64,000 nucleotides of DNA, from positions 1,488,001 to 1,552,000 of the forward strand of contig JAOVFP010000002.1 of assembly GCA_025738555.1 (NCBI GenBank). Reading direction: 5' to 3'. Shown piece by piece: positions 23,592 to 33,472 of this stretch. Position 1 is the stretch's first letter, and each line of letters starts with the position of its first letter. The position numbers and the translations under genes are program-made. Origin of the DNA: Cyathus striatus. Taxonomy: Eukaryota > Basidiomycota > Agaricomycetes > Agaricales > Nidulariaceae. The notes beneath the pieces were generated by a model. That model saw only the letters and a program-made list of their open reading frames with translations, ran no database searches and was not told where the DNA came from.

Positions 23592-24200
23592 CTGACCTGG
23601 AACTGTCTTTTGTATCAGTAAGTTTAATCTATATTTTTAATATGTTCTCTCATAACCTCTATACATTGTTAGCTTGCAAAGAAAAATGGTTGGTATGGAC
23701 AATAGTGCTGCATTACTTACTTTCTCTTGTTGTTAACAGATCTTCGTAAGTTTGATTATCGTTTTGTTTCTGCACTTCTTTTTCTGCAATTATTCCACCC
23801 TACAGCATAACACTTCGCACTCATCCCTATCAAATTCTTGTTTGTCTATTTTGTCTATCGTGATCTTACAGTATTCTTAGTATTGGTAAGTTTTGGCTTT
23901 TCATCACTATTTGTTATTCTCACAATGAACAGTTCGCACTCATCCCTATCCACTTCGCACTCTTGTCCTTCCTAATCTCATAACTTGTTGGTAAGTTTTA
24001 TCTATTTGTTGCTATTTGCTGTTCTCACAACTGTTTTCTTTTAGTCACAACCAGCAACGTAATGGCTGTATGTTTTTTCTCTTTTCCATTATGATCTTGT
24101 GTAATTAATGTGTGTAATAGCCCATTCTCGTCTACTGTCCAGTAGGCAATCGTGTGACCCGCCATGAACGAATGGAAGCAGGGGCAGCTGCACGACGCGC
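23592..24200. repeat. Noncoding stretch with a ~120-bp tandem duplication
   Basis: Two units near 23813-23925 and 23930-24032 each contain TTCGCACTCATCCCTATC and end TTGGTAAGTTTT..TTCTCACAA. The rest is T-rich with several TAAGTTT..ACAG intron-like pieces, but no frame can be assembled. Confidence 0.45.
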
Positions 24201-24215
24201 AGTGTATCAAAATAT

Positions 24216-24503
24216 GTGGCGGGGGGGTCGATGAAATATACAACACTGGGTCCTGTTGTAAGTCTTTCATTGCTCATTCGTGTTTGCTCTAAATCCTGGT
24301 GCTTCAGGGCACCATTCCACGTCAGTGATTCGGACACGCAGCAACACTTTACACTCCGGGGATTCAGACGCAATGGAAAAGCTATAGTGACGATGCATAT
24401 TTATTCACGTACCCAGGAGCATTATTACAAGAATGGTGGAGTGAAATGGGGCAGTTCGGGATACCGTCGAATGGACTTCAACAATGATTGTGATCGGCTT
24501 TGA
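24216..24503 (+). CDS. Possible small gene, unknown function
   Basis: A 95-codon frame, not recognised. The segment FHVSDSDTQQHFTLRGFRR and HIYSRTQEHYYKNGGVKW looks protein-like in composition. A GTAAGT..CTTCAG pair at 24259-24307 could be an intron joining an upstream frame, so the real structure may differ. There are no neighbours to suggest a role. Confidence 0.2.
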   Translation: MAGGSMKYTTLGPVVSLSLLIRVCSKSWCFRAPFHVSDSDTQQHFTLRGFRRNGKAIVTMHIYSRTQEHYYKNGGVKWGSSGYRRMDFNNDCDRL

Positions 24504-24524
24504 AGATAATCTGTAGTATAATAT

Positions 24525-24695
24525 AGTTTGTAGACCATCATTTAATGTACATATATCTTGTTGTATATCTTGGTAATATGGATAAGTGGGGAGTAGAGTT
24601 GTATACTATCTATTATTGTATAAGTATCTTATTGTATAACTTGGTAATACGGATATGAAAGGGAATAGAATTGTATATTACTCAAGGCATTTTAC
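24525..24695. repeat. AT-rich tandem duplication, two units of ~80 bp
   Basis: ATATCTTGTTGTATATCTTGG with GGTAATATGGATA, and then TATCTTATTGTATAACTTGG with GGTAATACGGATA, form two imperfect units. Noncoding. Confidence 0.5.
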
Positions 24696-24839
24696 TGTTG
24701 TGTTCACACTCAAGATATATATTGTAGTTAATTACATTATGAAAATATACTGACACAAAAGTGCATCCCCTTCCTGAATCAAAACCTACTAGTCCTCTCT
24801 ATCGACATCTAGTGCGATATAGTTTTTTCAAATCCTAGT

Positions 24840-25100
24840 TTATCTACGAGAAGGGTGAGTAGCGTCCGCAAGGGTGAAGCAAGTGGTGTTATAAGTCTGG
24901 CAGTGGAGGAAGAAGTGATTAGTGGTCTCGGGGCCATGTTGGCAGGAGAGAGACATATCTTGCCCATTGATTTGCATATGCAATGGTGGTGGGAGCCCAG
25001 GAGGTTGTAATTTGTGATGGGGTATATGAGCACTGTAGAGAGCTTGCGGGGGAGTGTTGATTTGTTTAGCGTATTTCTAATCATCTCTTCTCTTTCTTCA
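24840..25100 (-). pseudogene. LINE 3'-end fragment (zinc knuckle after RNase H)
   Basis: In one minus frame the sequence reads HIPHHKLQPP, then SLSCQHGPETTNHFFLHCQ, then YNTTCFTLADAT. This matches the C..C....H....C pattern that follows the RNase H domain in fungal LINEs (usually an HIPLN motif, then CxxCGxxETxxHxLxxC). Only this end is present. A different frame gives a longer uninterrupted ORF, but with no motif. Confidence 0.45.
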
Positions 25101-25230
25101 TGCATGCTCAAATCCTAAGCAAACGATTGCTGTTATATAGCACCAAGAAAGTTTTATAATGTAAGTAATACCCAATAGCTATGTACACGTCTAAAAATAC
25201 TATATACAATATATGGTAAGTGAGCAAATA

Positions 25231-27823
25231 TCAGCGCCTTTTTGCAATAACAGCGAGATCCCCCATAGGAATGTTAATCCCCCTATCATGTCTTTTCTTT
25301 CCTTTGTGTGGATAGGCAAAGACAGCCTCTCCCTTGAGATCGACTACCTGGTATTCCCCCCTGTAGATTTGGTGGTTTAGGTGATTCACGGCCATAACCA
25401 GTTGACCTCTCCTTTCCGGGAGAACCCTATGGACATATTTAGCCGGTACAGAAATTACAATATTACCAGTTAATTCCACTTGGATTGATTGATTGCTATT
25501 AACAACTTTGACGCAAAAACCAGTGCAGTTTTCATACCTCCCATTTTCAAATCCACAGCTAGCCATAGTCGGTTGGGAGCCTGAAATAATCACATCAAGA
25601 TAATTTTTACTCAGAAACAAACTGTCGCCATTGACAAGCTGTTTGATCCAATGATCTGCAAAGTTGTAAATATATTAGGGAAATATTTACGAGGAATAAC
25701 AATACACACCATTGAATTCATTTATGAGATTTGAATGTACTGAAGAGCCTTCACCTATAACAAAAGTTTGCATAGATGGTGGAAGAGGACCAGAGGGTTC
25801 CAAGTAGCCAGTTGATTCTTCGTTCTCTGGAACTATAATTACTGTTATCAGTATATGCCAATACTGCGACTAAAACTGACTGACTGCGATGCAGATATGC
25901 GATAAATTCAGCAGCTGTGGCATTTGATATCTAAGCAGTATTTAATTAAGCACATATATTACATCTAAATATAAATACTTACTTGCGGGGTCCTTGAGCT
26001 GGGATTCCAAGCAGGCATATGAGACCCAGTCCCAAAATCATTTTCCCATTGAGGTGTAGGACATATATTCATTGATGATGATGAATCTCCAACTAAATTA
26101 AGACCCTTGAAAATTTCTGGGAACGTGTTGTAATGCCTACGATATATTATTAGTTTGCAGGAGCAGAAAGTCAAAATTTTATCTATAATTACCCAGGAAT
26201 ATATAAGTGTTTTATTGACACTTCATCCTGATGGTTGGAGCTTATTAAGCGGGCCTGAACTTCAAGAATGGCTTTCCCATCCGCATTCACACTCTTCAGT
26301 ATACCCATATCCCCTTTATGAGGGCCAAATTTAACCACTGCATATTGGCCATAAAGAAATTTATACAGATCTTCTCGCATGATCCTGGCCTCATATTCAC
26401 AATCCGCCATACTCTCCTCCTTAAAGGTATGGCTTCTATGGACTTCGCTACAAAAATCCAAATCCGATAAGCAAACTGACTCATGATGCCCCTATTCAAA
26501 CGGTTTGAGTAATGTGTCACTGCAAAAATGTTTATAATTACCTTTATTGGAAAGGTGATGATGGTAACTTTCTCCTCGCCAATTTGCCCATAAGGCTGTA
26601 TATCGGATACCATCCCGACAATTCCCTTGAGATGTCCAGACTTCACCTAATGCCATCACCAATTTTGAAGCATTTTTGGAGTTGAATAACCGGATATTCG
26701 AATAGTATTGTCGGGGATTCAAGGAGTCTCAGTGTCGCATTTCCTTCTGAGATGTCTTCTATGAAGGTGAGCAAAACCTTAGGCTGCTGTAGGACAACCT
26801 TCACTTGATCACCTATACGTATCATTGCTGAAAGTACAGCTCACCTTGTTTCTTCCAAATTTTTTTAGGAATTAGGCTACAGCTCTCAAATGACTGTAGC
26901 TCATTGATCGTAGGGGTTGCTTCAACCTGATAATGGCATCCTGATTTGAGTTGCTCACGCAGTATGAACCCATCTTGTGTGTAGAAGGATTTCCTAAACT
27001 TATATCCTTTAATAATTCGATTATTCTGATCTTCGAAAATAACTTCAAAGGTATTCGGGCTTATTTCTCATGCTTTTTCAGGATTAAAGAGCTTGCAAGG
27101 TGGTTTCAGATTTGATGAACTAGACGCATGCTTTCGTTTCGACGAGTTCCTATACATTGTTCAAGGTATATGAACAACGTCGATCTCAAAAGTCTTCTTG
27201 CAGACATCTGTAATAAAACCTAGGTCATATTGAAACCTTCCTCTGAGTCGGACCCATGTGTTCTTGGATGGAATATAGCATTCTCCAATTTTTGAAAAGG
27301 AGACATCCCATGTGGTAGCTGGCGCTGCATGGATACTGTTTTGATATACATCCACCAAAATTTTGGTGCTGGTTTTAACGTCGTCGAGACATTTAGTCTT
27401 CATTTTGTAAGTGCATGTAAAGTGAGCGCTGAAGTATCAGTCGTGCTATGGGGGTGTTGGGATCTTCCTCATCCTGATCCTCATCATTGATAAACCCTAC
27501 AATAGTCAATTTCAGCCAGATAATTTGAATTCAGGTAATGAATTATACATACTGTCCATATCCTCACTGTCCTCTTCATCCTCTGAGTCAGAAGCCACCT
27601 TCGCTTCAATATCTAAGAACATTTTCTGTATGAGATGAAAGACTTCAATAATACATTCATTACTCTCAGCATAATACATCACCTCTATTCTTGCTCTCTT
27701 GTTATTCTTCAGTAGAGGCATCTCGTTATCAGGGTCATAATGCCATTGAATTTCACTGGCATCCTTCAATGTGCCATCATGATTCAAAGCACAATTATCT
27801 TCAACCATTATTATTTTTATCAC
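25231..27823 (-). pseudogene. Spt5-like KOW-domain protein, decayed
   Basis: Multi-exon minus-strand gene. In reading order: MVEDNCALNHDG.. with an acidic run ending DSEDEEDSEDMD (27823-27546); an intron to FINDEDQDEEDPN (about 27490); WVRLRGRFQYDLGFITDV, a KOW-like element; IRIGDQVKVVLQQPKV; FKIGDGIR followed, one base out of frame, by VKSGHLKGIVGMVSDI (second KOW); YAVVKFGPHKGDMGILKSV (third KOW); and a C-terminal part ending at 25231. The order resembles the NGN/KOW Spt5-like proteins that are multiplied in agaricomycete genomes; true Spt5 is an RNA polymerase II elongation factor. TGAs follow VVHIP and PEKA where Arg fits, and a one-base loss occurs near 26643. Clearly non-functional. Confidence 0.6.
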
Positions 27824-28320
27824 TACAGGTGGTGTTTTTATTGTATCAAAATGTGCCTTTGTTGTGGGTCCCAGGTCCTGGTGGTTTTTGTTGCTTTTAC
27901 GGCCTAGCTTTGTTATGACTAGACATTTTATTGTTCAGTGATATGTATCTATGTTTATCTATGTTATCTACTTATTGTATCTACTGTATCTAGTTTATCT
28001 ACTGTAATTAATGTTCGGATACTGCAATGGTGAAGGAATGGACAAAGAATCAACAGATGTCCACAACCATTATATTGAAAATGGTTTATTTTAGGGCAGG
28101 CTCAAATAATCACGTGATGTTCATGATCATATCAAACTTACGGATAGCGTACCTACAGTATCTTATCTACTTTAACTAGTGTTCAGTTGTTACAATGGTG
28201 AAGGAACGGAAATAATTGATAAAAAAAACCATAAACTAGTTGAATTTACATTGGCACCCATTAAACTTAATAATAAAATCAATCAAGAAAAATGTTACTG
28301 GAAAACCTCAATATAATAAT
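27824..28320. repeat. Noncoding, with a direct repeat
   Basis: TATCTACTGTATCTAGTTTATCTACTG-type short repeats at 27950-28010 are followed by GTTCGGATACTGCAATGGTGAAGGAATGGA. A second version lies near 28155-28215 (GTTCAGTTGTTACAATGGTGAAGGAACGGA). Confidence 0.4.
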
Positions 28321-28321
28321 G

Positions 28322-28402
28322 TACTTATTGGGATTTGAACCCAAAGCCATCCAAAGACTAGTACAATGTTTATTTGCACTGTACCATTAGGCTAATTGAA
28401 CT
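28322..28402 (-). other. tRNA-like unit 1
   Basis: On the minus strand TTAGCCTAATGGTACAG fits an A box and GGGTTCAAATCC a B box. The T stem TTGGG/CCCAA with loop TTCAAAT is perfect, but no canonical anticodon arm forms. One of three related units, so probably tRNA-derived (SINE-like) rather than a working tRNA gene. Confidence 0.5.
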
Positions 28403-28486
28403 TAGAAATTACATTTAACTGCTCAGATCATATCACTACTATTTGTGCCGCAAACTTTTAAAAGACATTATAAAATATATGAACAG

Positions 28487-28570
28487 GTACTTACTGGAAT
28501 TTGAACCCAGAGCCTTCCGTAATATATTACAACATTGGTTTGCACTGTACTATTAGGCTAATTGACCTTA
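28487..28570 (-). other. tRNA-like unit 2
   Basis: Same layout as unit 1: GGTCAATTAGCCTAATAGT, a middle hairpin starting ACAGTGC, and T arm CTGGG-TTCAAAT-TCCAG. The A box has one change (AATAG for AATGG). Confidence 0.45.
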
Positions 28571-28611
28571 AGATTAATCTGGAAAAAGAAGTCAGAGGTT
28601 ATTGACCTAGA

Positions 28612-28692
28612 GGTCCATTTGGGATTCAAACCCAAAGCCTTCCAAAGACTAGTACAATGTTTATTCACACTGTACCATTAGGCTAATTGACC
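28612..28692 (-). other. tRNA-like unit 3
   Basis: This is the best-folding copy, 81 nt. Acceptor-like GGTCAAT pairs with ATGGACC with one mismatch. ACAGTGT pairs with ACATTGT (one G-T) as a 7-bp middle hairpin. The T arm is TTGGG-TTTGAAT-CCCAA. The middle arm is too long for a normal anticodon stem. Confidence 0.5.
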
Positions 28693-28699
28693 TTGTGAA

Positions 28700-29044
28700 T
28701 TATATGCAACTGCTCAGATCATATCACTACTATTTATGCTGTGAACTTTTTTAAAAAAAACTAACCTTACAACTAGTTGAACTAAAAAGAACTATATGAT
28801 ACTCTTTGTTGTGTGAACTTTCAATGCTGAAACAATCTAGAAAAAATTGAGATATATAATACTTTTCGTCGAGTGTACAACTATGGGGATCTATGCATAC
28901 TGAAGAATAATATTAAGGATCTCGTAGCATAAACTTTTTAAAAAAAAACACTAGATGCAACATAAGCAAGTCAACTGCTCATGTTATATTACTACCACCT
29001 AATAAACTTAATAACAAGAGCAATCTAGAACATTGTACAGGAGC
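28700..29044. other. AT-rich stretch, nothing recognised
   Basis: No frame or repeat family can be supported. Confidence 0.3.
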
Positions 29045-29420
29045 ACTTCTAATCCATGAAGTCACATGGACTTTAAGTAACTTAATATTCACTTAACATA
29101 CATTCAAAGGAACTTGAATTTTTGCTAGATGGAACTTAACTTTTCAATCAAAGGAACTTAACTGAACTTGACTACCACTTGACAGAACTTAACTTTTGAC
29201 TTGAAGGAACTTAACTTTTGACTCGAAGGAACTTAACTGAACTTGATGGAACTTAACTTTTTAATCGAAGGAACTTAACTGAACTTGACTACCACTCAAC
29301 AGAACTTAACTTTTGACTTGAAGGAACTTAACTGAACTTGACGGAACTTAACTTTTTAATCGAAGGAACTTAACTGAACTTGACTATCACTCGACAGAAC
29401 TTAACTTTTCACTCTGTATG
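29045..29420. repeat. Array of GGAACTTAACT / ACTCGA units
   Basis: Many units of GAAGGAACTTAACTGAACTT and ACTTAACTTTTGACTCGAAGG. The unit type matches the right array of the Mutator-like element at 22035-22335. This is probably a third, degraded member of that element family; its ends were not found. Confidence 0.65.
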
Positions 29421-30100
29421 TTGACCTTCATTTGATTAACTGAAAGGCCTCAACTCAATTGAGTCTTCATTAATTCAGAAAAAAAAAGATGTCTCAGCAG
29501 CATACATCACATGTTCAATATCCCATAGAATTCTCGTTGAGGTATATGGATAGTACTGTCATATCACACTTATGTCCCTTTTCAGCACGTGTAGTTGGGT
29601 GTAATATTGGTGATGGGGTACCATATGTCGCGACATAGGGGTGTCTACTTGTACATGTAAGTATAGAAATTGTATCGTAGAAGAGAAAAATGTGTATGTG
29701 TAGTCTGTCGTCATTATATACTGACACTCAGGATTTATAGACAAAATTGAATCAATAACGAAATGATATGCATGAAAACATACACTTGCTTAGGTATCTT
29801 CATAATTGTAATGCAGCTGAAACCATGATATCACCTCTAATATATTAATAAAAATATTCTCTACTTTCTACATATGGAAAAGAATACTTATTGTAGGCCT
29901 GAATCCTACCAATACTGTACTCATATGTTGTGCTTTGATGTCGACGTTCATTCTTGTTACATAAATAGCCTAAAATGACATAAACTTAAAATTAGCATAC
30001 TGAAACAACCGAAAATCCTGAACAACATATTATCAATAAGAAAATAACACAGAAACAAGACATATGTATAATGTACTATAAGTTACCCTCAAAACTTCAA
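29421..30100. other. Region without a supported gene
   Basis: AT-rich; nothing recognised. Confidence 0.3.
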
Positions 30101-30119
30101 CCGCAATGAGTGAACTGCG

Positions 30120-30503
30120 AAGCATGGTATGTGCGGCTCACAACGTGATGCGCGAAGGGTTTTTGTGCAGAAATCATGCCATATGTGACCATCTGTGTGA
30201 TGAGGCTAGTGAGTCTTAATGAAGGAGTAGTGTCGACTTAGAGGAGATGTTGCGGGTGATCTGTGGGTGGCTGGGGGAGAATTTCCAGTGGTGGGAGGCA
30301 GCAGCTTTGAGTCATTTCACATCATGATGAACTGCGCGCAAAGCAGACCTAGAGAATGGTAAGTTTTTGTGGAGGAGCTTTGGAGGCTCCTTCCACAAGC
30401 TCGAGCCATGGGTAATTGTGCGCTTAGCCTCCCTGTCTGCTGCATTGTTTCTGACGACATCAAAGTGGCTAGGTACCCATCTGAGAGTGACCTGGATGTC
30501 CAC
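30120..30503 (-). pseudogene. LINE RNase H fragment
   Basis: The minus frame 30503-30312 starts within VTLRWVPSHFDVVRNNAADR and continues EAKRT, the last helix-forming block of a LINE RNase H domain (consensus LxWVPGHxGVxGNExAD). A TGA at 30312 is followed in the same frame by LKAAASHHWKFSPSHPQ, again LINE-like, so the stop lies inside the domain; an Arg codon CGA is the likely ancestor. No reverse transcriptase remains upstream. Confidence 0.7.
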
Positions 30504-30530
30504 ACCACCCTGTCTGGAGGAGGACTTTCT

Positions 30531-30605
30531 ATTGCTAATACTAATACTACTACTACCACTACTATTACTTGTACTAATACTACTACTACTATTACTTATA
30601 CTGGT
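30531..30605. repeat. CTA/ATA trinucleotide microsatellite
   Basis: TAATACTACTACTACCACTACTATT-like repeats; imperfect. Confidence 0.7.
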
Positions 30606-30687
30606 GCTACTCTAATACGTTACTAGTGAGAACATGAGTGAATAGATGAAAGAATTGATGGTAATGGTCACAGTGTTGACCGCTCCT

Positions 30688-30726
30688 GTCATATTTAGGG
30701 CAGGTCAACCCTGCCCTAAATATGAC
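30688..30726. other. Perfect 17-bp hairpin
   Basis: The arms GTCATATTTAGGGCAGG (30688-30704) and their exact complement (30710-30726) flank a 5-base loop TCAAC. It is not followed by a T run, so it is not a standard Pol III terminator. Possibly the tip of a small foldback element. Confidence 0.8.
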
Positions 30727-30922
30727 CGAAACAGCCAAACTTGGAGTCACATGATGTGGCCGCGCCATCACTTTCTTTCCACTACTACCATGTACTCCCA
30801 TAGTTAGATAGTAGCAGTAGTATCTCGAGTGTACCTAATAGTAGAAATAATAAAAATACATTATATTCTTCAACAAACGTTTGAATACTGATGGTAACTA
30901 GGAAAAGAAGATGGAATGCTCA

Positions 30923-31190
30923 ACAGCGAGGGCTGATTTACATGAGAAAGGGATGGAGAAAAACATAGTATTCCCCTCAGTACTGTGAATGGAATTAGGT
31001 ACAGCTGTCTATGCATTCAAGATGTAACTAATGTTCTTTATATATTATTAAAACCAACCGTTTACTGTTACAGCTCAGCCGCGAGCACTGATTTACATGA
31101 AGAAGGGAGGGATAATGGCATTCAGTACGGTACGGCTATCTATGTATTCATCCGAACAAACCGTTTACTGATACTAGCTATTCTTCTTTA
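30923..31190. repeat. Tandem duplication, two units of ~130 bp
   Basis: Both units contain GCTGATTTACATGA or ACTGATTTACATGA, then GTAC(A/G)GCT(G/A)TCTATG, and end AACCGTTTACTG. Noncoding. Confidence 0.6.
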
Positions 31191-31204
31191 TAGTTAGGAC
31201 CAAC

Positions 31205-32795
31205 CTATTCGACGACATAATTAATACAACAGTTCAGGATGAGCATACATAAGCGTACTTCCAGATTCTCTTGAACATCTTCAAATTTTGATTCTCGCCA
31301 GTAAGCAGGGACTTCATTATAGGGAAACCATTCATTCTGGAGAGGACCAACATCAAATCCCCAAATTCCACTTCCAGCGCAGTCTGCTTCAATTGAACTT
31401 TTGAACAGTCTCTGTTCAAACATTGTCACACACTCACGATCCACATCTATAGAAGGCATCATCCTTTCCTCCACCTGGTATATCCATGCGGCTTCGACAG
31501 GCTTCTTTCCAGCTTCAAGCCTATCCTTGTAGACCGACATGATGTATAATGTCACCGCATGCGCAAATGATACGGTAAGCATCCACTTTGATGTATGACT
31601 CTTCGAAGGCTTTTTCTTGTCTGACGATGCTGAAGCAATATTAATGGAGAACCAATGCACGATTTCAGCTCATTGCTGAGCCATCAGGTTTCCATAATGG
31701 TCAACTGTCCCTTGAATATAACTTAGGCTTCGCTCCTTGGGGTATTTCTCCATTCTGCGAACATAATGAAGTACTGGTACATTCTTATATTTTCAGAGAT
31801 CGACTTTGTAGATGTTGATATGGAGTAGCTCATCCAGTATAGTGATGTGAGGACCAAGGATTCTGTCCATTTCTTTTGTTACCGGAGTCTCTATGAAGTT
31901 CTCGATTATGTCTTCCTTGGAAGGAGTATTAATCGCCAGCTTCCAATGACCAAGCTGATATGTTCATTAGCTATTATGTTAATACTATAAAAATATGATC
32001 ACCTGTATTGCTCACCGGCTTTGGATATCTGTCCACAGCTCATCAACAATTTCGCTTTCCCTAACTCCATTATAGATATGGAATTCTCCTTGATTGCTCT
32101 CAGGGATACTACAGTCCCTCCAAAGCTTTATGTCCCATTGCATCTCATCTCCTAGCTTGACCTTCCTAAGAATCCTTCCTGGGTACCAATATGAACTGAC
32201 TAGGATTAAAGCGCCTCTCCCTGCTCTAGCTGACGAAAATGGTCAGTAGTTATCTCTTATGTGGCTAGGAAGAACTAACAGTAAGCGATCTTTTTGCTTT
32301 CTTAGTAGCCACCTTAGCGGAAGTTTTGGCCTGAAAGGCAGAAATATAAGAAACGTTGCTATAAAGTGAGTAAAAGGTTGCTTATGGTTTATAAGACACT
32401 CCCTTTGAGCAGTAGTCACAGAAGAAATCTGTTTCTTCTGGCAGCCAAGATCCTCGTCCACCTCGTTGGCAAGCCAAGTGCATCCAATCTTTGCACCCGT
32501 AGCATTGAATAGCTCCTGGTGCCTCCACATCGAGTTCTGGGCCGTTTCCAGCTACACCACATCGACAATTGAAAGGTGAGTCACTTTCAACAGAGTCGTC
32601 ATCTTCCTCAGCTTGTAGTTGCGAAGAACGCTTCTCTTCCGGATGCTGAGTTGACAATTCCTCTGGCAGAATGGAAGGTTCATTGCTCTCATCATCTGTA
32701 ATGGGAATAACTCAATGGTGCAGAGTTGACAATTCTTCTGGTGGCATTGTGGGCAGTTCGGGAACAACTTTAGTATATTCCCAAGTATACACTTG
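31205..32795 (-). pseudogene. C-terminal part: PHD finger and Tudor/PWWP-like segment
   Basis: From the LTR point the frame reads VYTWEYTKVVPELPTMP and a duplicated PEELST repeat, then after a TGA the acidic QAEEDDDSVESDS. Next is a PHD finger: FNCRCG, AIQCYGCKDWMHLAC, DFFCDYC (Cys4-His-Cys3). Two short introns lead to a Lys-rich linker and ALILVSSYWYPGRILRKVKL with WDIKLWRDC, which looks like a Tudor or PWWP barrel. The last piece, 31660-31205, is rich in aromatic and acidic residues and unassigned. PHD and Tudor modules read histone tails, so a chromatin-targeting role is a fair inference. Confidence 0.6.
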
Positions 32796-33467
32796 TGTTA
32801 CGTACCATACCACTCGGAGGGATAATAGGGAGGCGCTGGGTTTAGCGCAGAGGGAGCTACTCATAGTATTACGTAAGCTCAAGGTCGGAAGCGGAGAACT
32901 CAAAAAGTGCGGAAGGGAACCTTGGCTTCAGCTTATGTGCTGCGCCCCTTGTGATTCTCAGTGGTTCGTATTTCAAAGTCGAGATAGGAACAAGCTCAAG
33001 GTAGGAGCAAGGTCAAGTGCAAAATGTGGAAAGGTCGGAATAGAGACCAGAACTAAGGATGAAACCTTAGAGACAAGAAGACGGAGTATAGTGGTATATT
33101 CATAATCGTAGTCGATATGAAAACTAAAGTTACTATACAAAAACTAGATCTTAAATACTAAGTAAAGTATGGAGTAGTTTACTTTGAGCAAAGTATAAGG
33201 GTATAACTAGGGATAGGTAAACATGGAGTCAGCCACCATAGAGGAGTAGTGGCTGAAGAATGGAAGTAATGGCTGTATGCGATATAGTGAAACAGATAGG
33301 AGTAGTAATAGAGGAGTAATACGAAATAGTGACATAGTGGATGAGCACGAGTAAGTAAGTGATAAATCATGACGACATATCCGACGATTGGTCAGAAATG
33401 CGGCCAACGCGGAAGTGCGGGATAGTGCGGAAGTGCGGAATAGCGGATTCCGAACATGGATGTAACA
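32796..33467 (+). mobile_element. Solo LTR inside the peptidase-PHD junction, 672 bp
   Basis: It begins TGTTACGTACC, ends GATGTAACA, and is flanked by ACTTG on both sides (32791-32795 and 33468-33472). It carries the shared module GGCTTCAGCTTATGTGCTG then CGCCCC at 32931. Removing the LTR and one ACTTG rejoins the minus-strand coding frame exactly (WFAKKQ then VYTWEY), so the host gene was intact across this point when the LTR inserted. Confidence 0.9.
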
Positions 33468-33472
33468 ACTTG

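Noticed and set aside
28322..28692. Functional tRNA genes
   Set aside because: A and B boxes and T arms are good, but no 5-bp anticodon stem with a 7-base loop can be drawn.
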